Source of the DNA: Marinoscillum sp040222955
Lineage (GTDB): Bacteria; Bacteroidota; Bacteroidia; Cytophagales; Cyclobacteriaceae
Direction: 5' to 3'
Assembly (NCBI RefSeq): GCF_040222955.1
Contig: NZ_JAVKCA010000009.1
Coordinates: 124,001-188,000 of the forward strand
DNA length: 64,000 nucleotides
Shown: positions 60,586 through 64,000 of the stretch, piece by piece
How the letters are laid out: the number at the start of each line of letters is the position of its first letter
Numbering within the stretch: the first letter of the stretch is position 1
The notes under the pieces: model-generated
The model's database searches: none
The model's input: the letters and a program-made list of their open reading frames with translations, nothing else
What the model was told of the DNA's origin: nothing
Made by a program: the position numbers and the translations under genes

Positions 60586-62811
60586 TTATTTTATTTTCTT
60601 AAATTCATAAATTCCCTGCCACATCAACTTTCCTTTAGATGTTTTCACAGCATGCTGACTTGATCCGCTATCATCTTTCAGTGAAAAAGCCAGCTGGTAT
60701 TCCTCACCACTATTCAATAGAAATCGAACCACGATATATTCCGCTGATTGATGCAGCACTTTTAAGTCCGCAATGGAAGTGAACAGGTTCAAAGGACGCT
60801 CAGTTGAGTAATCGTAACTCCCATGTATTTCATATAAGCTGGCAAATACGGTATTGCCCCCTGTCCTGCGGTGAATAATTCCCGGATCGCGTCGGAGGTT
60901 AAAATTGGGATCATTGGCGCCTATCCTTGTCAAAATCATTTCGTCGCCGGATTCAATCACAGAAGTGACTGTATAGAATCTCTTCTTATTGAACCAGGTC
61001 ATTCGATACAAGTCTCCTGTGAGATCTGCCTGCGCTTCAGCCCATAGGTGCTGGTATCCGGACTCTTTGCCCATAGGGGTCAGGTCATTATTGGTCTGAA
61101 GTTTCTGATTGGAGGACATGAATTCTCCCACGTAATAGAGGGGCAAATCATACCTGGTTTCCGCCGGTGCCTGTACCGATAACAGATCTATGACCAATGG
61201 GTGCTCTAATTCCTCCAGATCAACCATAGCCATGGTGCGTTGCATCACAACGTCATCATATGCCTGGGTTTCTTTGGCGCTTACAATGCGAACGCTTTCA
61301 CCAGCGACAAAATAATAAGGAGTGCCAGACGTCTTATCGGCTTCCTTAACGTTCCCATCGAAATGGGAATCCTTATTTACCACCAGGGCATTGTGAGCTA
61401 CAGTCTCCTTGGCCCAGCTGTGATTTTCCTTGAGGTATCCACCCCCATCCTTGTGTTCAATGTTCACCCAGCGAGCTGAGCCATAGTCCTGAATGACTTC
61501 ACCGGTCTCATCGTAAAGCATGAACCCCAGCCGATCGAAATGTCCGTGTCCCATTCCATGCTTCGCGTACTTCATGACCAGTGTAAGGTCACCTCCTCTT
61601 AAGATACCAATGGCACCCTCATCCCCATTGGCACCATCGCTGAGCTCTATACTTGGTTTGATAAATGGCCTGGTAAGCCCTTCACCAATGGCTTTAGCCA
61701 CATCAAATCCGGCATCATTGAGTGGCACTCTTCCCTGAGCGGCTATGACCGACAGTAACCTGGGGTCCTGTGAGCCATAGTGATAAGCCATACTCACAGC
61801 ATTCACAAGTTCACGCGAAGCGAGCGACATACCTTTCTGTGAATCATTGATGGGGAAAAATTCACCTGCAGTGTTAGTTTGATGAAGAAGGGCGTAGACC
61901 CCTCTGATCAATACTGAATCCTTATAGGCCAGAATCTTCAGATCCGGGCGTTTATTAGACAAAGCCTCCGCAAAGATCAAAAATGGGTACATGGCGTATC
62001 GCTGGTAATAGGGGCCCTCAGTATAATATCCGTCAGGAGAGAACGCATGGTCTATTTGTGCCAGAAAACCCATTTCCTGATCTTGCGAAATAATGCTTCC
62101 GCCATCATTGTCTACAGCGCCGGATTTTACCGATACAGCCCTTGCTCCATACAATGCCCGATCGACCAATTCCTGATCATCAATGACCAATCCGATCATC
62201 CCCACGGCAGCATTGCCCCATGTACTGTGATTGTGAATCCGGTTGAAAAACTGAGGGGTTTCTATAGAAAGAAAATCCGCCATCGGTCTGAAAAGGCCGT
62301 CATTGAGGGCCTGACGATCTTCCTCAGCAAGCCACTCATAGATACAGTCGTAGGCCTGACTCACATAGACCAGCCAGTTTGCATCGTTGAGGCATTGCCA
62401 GAAGAGTTTTCCTCTGGCGTAGGAGCGCTCAGCTGGATGTCGGTCCAAATCAGGATATAGATCCAGATAGGCATACAACATGTCCTTGATATAAGTAGCA
62501 TATCGCTCATCCCCGGTAATCTGAAACAATACACCCGCCTTTTGCAAGGTGAAAAAATTAGTCTTGTGCTGCTCATGTGTATATCCACCAGCTAAGTCTT
62601 TGGGTACAGGTACATCTATTCCCTTCTCTATCTGTTCGTCCACTTCCTGTTGTACCGCAGCCAATGTCTGATCAAACAGGGGCACCTGACCAAGCCCCAG
62701 GCGAATCTCTTTGATTCCGTCTTTCGTCAAAATCAGGGATGGGCTGGTTTGCCCATCCGATTTTGACTGTATGAAGAAGAAAACAATTGCTATGTAAATT
62801 TTAAATCTCAC
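60586..62811 (-). CDS. Oligoalginate lyase, PL17 family
   Basis: This 741-residue exolyase should cut alginate oligomers to unsaturated monomers. A signal peptide (to about QSKSDGQ) places it in the periplasm. The (alpha/alpha) toroid (~80-380) has RIHNHSTWGNAAVGMIG with Asn194 and His195, and GYYTEGPYYQRYAMYPF at 261-277. These correspond to the Asn-His pair and catalytic Tyr of characterised PL17 enzymes. The C-terminal heparinase II/III-like beta-domain starts near 415 with MKYAKHGMGHGHFDRLGFML (His in HGHFD) and includes ETVAHNALVVNKDSHFDGN. Length is typical. It is 137 bp downstream of the gntR gene and 7 bp upstream of kdgF. Product handling by the following genes is coherent. Confidence 0.95.
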   Translation of the reverse strand: MRFKIYIAIVFFFIQSKSDGQTSPSLILTKDGIKEIRLGLGQVPLFDQTLAAVQQEVDEQIEKGIDVPVPKDLAGGYTHEQHKTNFFTLQKAGVLFQITGDERYATYIKDMLYAYLDLYPDLDRHPAERSYARGKLFWQCLNDANWLVYVSQAYDCIYEWLAEEDRQALNDGLFRPMADFLSIETPQFFNRIHNHSTWGNAAVGMIGLVIDDQELVDRALYGARAVSVKSGAVDNDGGSIISQDQEMGFLAQIDHAFSPDGYYTEGPYYQRYAMYPFLIFAEALSNKRPDLKILAYKDSVLIRGVYALLHQTNTAGEFFPINDSQKGMSLASRELVNAVSMAYHYGSQDPRLLSVIAAQGRVPLNDAGFDVAKAIGEGLTRPFIKPSIELSDGANGDEGAIGILRGGDLTLVMKYAKHGMGHGHFDRLGFMLYDETGEVIQDYGSARWVNIEHKDGGGYLKENHSWAKETVAHNALVVNKDSHFDGNVKEADKTSGTPYYFVAGESVRIVSAKETQAYDDVVMQRTMAMVDLEELEHPLVIDLLSVQAPAETRYDLPLYYVGEFMSSNQKLQTNNDLTPMGKESGYQHLWAEAQADLTGDLYRMTWFNKKRFYTVTSVIESGDEMILTRIGANDPNFNLRRDPGIIHRRTGGNTVFASLYEIHGSYDYSTERPLNLFTSIADLKVLHQSAEYIVVRFLLNSGEEYQLAFSLKDDSGSSQHAVKTSKGKLMWQGIYEFKKIK

Positions 62812-62948
62812 TATTTCTTAACTTCTTTATTTTGATTGAATGTACCTTCCTGTTGGTCCCTGTGATTCAATGCTTCAATGACTCCCGAAGGGATAACTCC
62901 ATCAGGAAAATCTTAATCATACACACTGGAATTGATCTAACATCTCCA

Positions 62949-63686
62949 TCAACTCTTCTGGGTCTTCCCATTAATCATCCCATTTTGCTTGAGCGAAAAA
63001 CTCAAAATATCCTGCAAGTGGTGTTCCATGGTCTCAGAGGCCAGTTCCGGGTTCTGCGCCTCAATGTGTTCGAATATTTGGTAGTGTTCTTCCAAAGCAC
63101 TCACAGGCCTGTCTCCAACACAAATATTGTTCTCTTTGAAATGCGTCAGTATGTCCGGGGATATAATCAGCATCAGCGATTTAAGGGCCGTATTATTACT
63201 TGCCTCGGCAATCTTCAAATGAAACATTAAGTCATGCTCAACAGTATCCGCTCCTTTTGAGACCGCCTTTTCATAATCACTCAACGCCTTTGACATGTGC
63301 ATAAGGTCATTATCCGAACGGCGCATGGCTGCAAACTTGGCTGAATTAACCTCAAGCAAAACCCTGGTCTCAACCAAAGCACGGAAATCATTCGCTTCTA
63401 GCTTTAACACATCCGAAATAAGGCCCTCCAGGGCCGTGATCCCCATTCCGCCAACTACTGTTCCGCTTTGTGGCAAGGTCTTAAGAATCCCGTAAAACTC
63501 AAGCTTCTTTATCGCATCTCTCAAGTGGGTACGACCTACTCCAAGCTTCTCACAGAGCTTGCGCTCAGGAGGGAGTCTGTCCCCGGGTTTCAGCTGACCA
63601 GATGTAATCAATTCCTTGATTTGATTGATGATCTTATCAACTGGTGTTTCAATTTTAATACGACTAAAGTTGCTAAGTATTTCCAT
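62949..63686 (-). CDS. GntR/FadR-family transcriptional regulator
   Basis: The 245-residue protein has an N-terminal winged helix-turn-helix (about 15-80; SGQLKPGDRLPPERKLCEKL then GVGRTHLRDAIKKLEFYG) and a C-terminal FCD ligand-binding domain (~95-235) with the metal-ligand pattern EHDLMFHLKIAEAS and a later His in LEEHYQIFEHIE. FadR-type regulators often bind organic acids or uronate intermediates; DEH or KDG are likely ligands here. It is the first gene of the alginate cluster. A perfect 16-bp palindrome 25 bp upstream of its start, just downstream of a -7 box, suggests autoregulation by repression, with release by an alginate breakdown product. Ligand and sign of control are inferred. Confidence 0.93.
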   Translation of the reverse strand: MEILSNFSRIKIETPVDKIINQIKELITSGQLKPGDRLPPERKLCEKLGVGRTHLRDAIKKLEFYGILKTLPQSGTVVGGMGITALEGLISDVLKLEANDFRALVETRVLLEVNSAKFAAMRRSDNDLMHMSKALSDYEKAVSKGADTVEHDLMFHLKIAEASNNTALKSLMLIISPDILTHFKENNICVGDRPVSALEEHYQIFEHIEAQNPELASETMEHHLQDILSFSLKQNGMINGKTQKS

Positions 63687-63710
63687 AATTAGTAATCGGT
63701 TGCACCCAAC

Positions 63711-63726
63711 AATTGGTCGACCAATT
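63711..63726. promoter_or_regulatory. Candidate operator of the GntR/FadR regulator (proximal)
   Basis: A perfect 16-bp palindrome AATTGGTCGACCAATT. The core TTGGTnnACCAA matches the general form of FadR-subfamily operators (TGGTnnnACCA-like). It lies 25 bp upstream of the gntR ATG and downstream of a TAATTTTG -7 box (plus 63748-63755), where a bound repressor would block elongation or open-complex escape. Confidence 0.65.
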
Positions 63727-64000
63727 TAAAGAGTCACAATTGCAGGTCAAAATTATTGAACAAAATATTTCCCATAGTCAGATCAGTCCACAGCTCTCAA
63801 CACACACTATTCTATAGAGAGGTCTCAAACTCCTTTTTTTACTCTCTAATTATCAGATTGTTAAGTCAAATAACTAAAAAACGTGATCGATATTCCTTCA
63901 CAATATTTGGTTAACCAAACATTGGCTGACTAGTGACTATATTCGGCAAACTTACCAAAAGTCCTGCGATTCCGCATCACAGCTACTCAATCTTGAACCC
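63727..64000. promoter_or_regulatory. Promoter region upstream of gntR with distal palindrome
   Basis: No gene is visible here. On the minus strand TAATTTTG (plus 63748-63755) fits the TAnnTTTG -7 consensus for the gntR promoter; no clear -33 TTG is at the ideal distance. At 63906-63919 a second perfect palindrome, TTTGGTTAACCAAA, shares TTGGTnnACCAA with the proximal one, 195 bp apart. It may serve a divergent gene beyond the window edge, or allow looping. Confidence 0.55.

Noticed and set aside
1..64000. CRISPR arrays, tRNA/rRNA genes, transposases, integrases
   Set aside because: I looked for regular repeat-spacer patterns, cloverleaf or rRNA landmarks and DDE/recombinase motifs and found none; mobility of the locus is therefore not supported by the window itself.

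Overview
The window looks like a chromosomal segment of a marine, polysaccharide-degrading Bacteroidota, probably of the Cytophagales type. The signs are two SusC/SusD pairs, two hybrid two-component systems (HTCS), many lipoprotein signal peptides, C-terminal type IX secretion (T9SS) sorting domains, almost no Shine-Dalgarno sequences, and TAnnTTTG-type -7 boxes. All recognised genes except one lie on the minus strand. I see no tRNA, rRNA, CRISPR array, transposase or integrase. The lineage is inferred; no marker gene is present.

Left edge (1-515): the N-terminal part of a secreted PL7 alginate lyase, cut by the window end.

Region 657-46606 is a very large composite polysaccharide utilization locus. 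Read in the direction of transcription (right to left) it holds: HTCS sensor/regulator, SusC, SusD, an unassigned alpha/alpha-barrel-like Tat protein, two sulfatases, a GH95 fucosidase, a short GH97-like remnant, a GH88 unsaturated uronyl hydrolase, a heparinase II/III-type lyase, a double-DUF1080 lipoprotein, two Tat-exported Gfo/Idh/MocA oxidoreductases, a GH78-like rhamnosidase, a second SusC/SusD pair, a GH92 mannosidase, an unassigned 554-residue exported protein, a GH29 fucosidase, a second HTCS and a third sulfatase. The enzymes point to a sulfated, fucose-rich, uronic-acid-containing glycan with mannose and possibly rhamnose, such as an algal fucose-containing sulfated polysaccharide. 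The substrate is inferred. The DUF1080 plus oxidoreductase cassette suggests a periplasmic 3-keto-glycoside cleavage step inside this locus. A nearly identical 25-bp element (23 of 25 bases) lies upstream of the second susC and of the DUF1080 operon. Its ATGG-containing half-sites are 21 bp apart, as expected for an AraC-type regulator, so it is a good candidate HTCS operator.

Region 46925-48181 is the only plus-strand gene, a CHASE2 membrane protein without an output domain.

Region 48337-63686 is an alginate degradation cluster: a GntR/FadR regulator, PL17 oligoalginate lyase, KdgF, an MFS uronate transporter, an SDR (likely DEH reductase), a TSUP permease, a Tat sugar isomerase-like protein, a two-domain PL6 lyase, a PL7 lyase with two catalytic domains and a T9SS tail, a cupin lipoprotein, and a second PL6 lyase with a T9SS tail. 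Secreted PL7/PL6 enzymes would cut the polymer, PL17 and perhaps PL6 would yield unsaturated monomers, KdgF would convert these to DEH, and the SDR would reduce DEH to KDG. KDG kinase and aldolase are not in the window. Two perfect palindromes of the form TTGGTnnACCAA lie upstream of the gntR gene and are probable operators.
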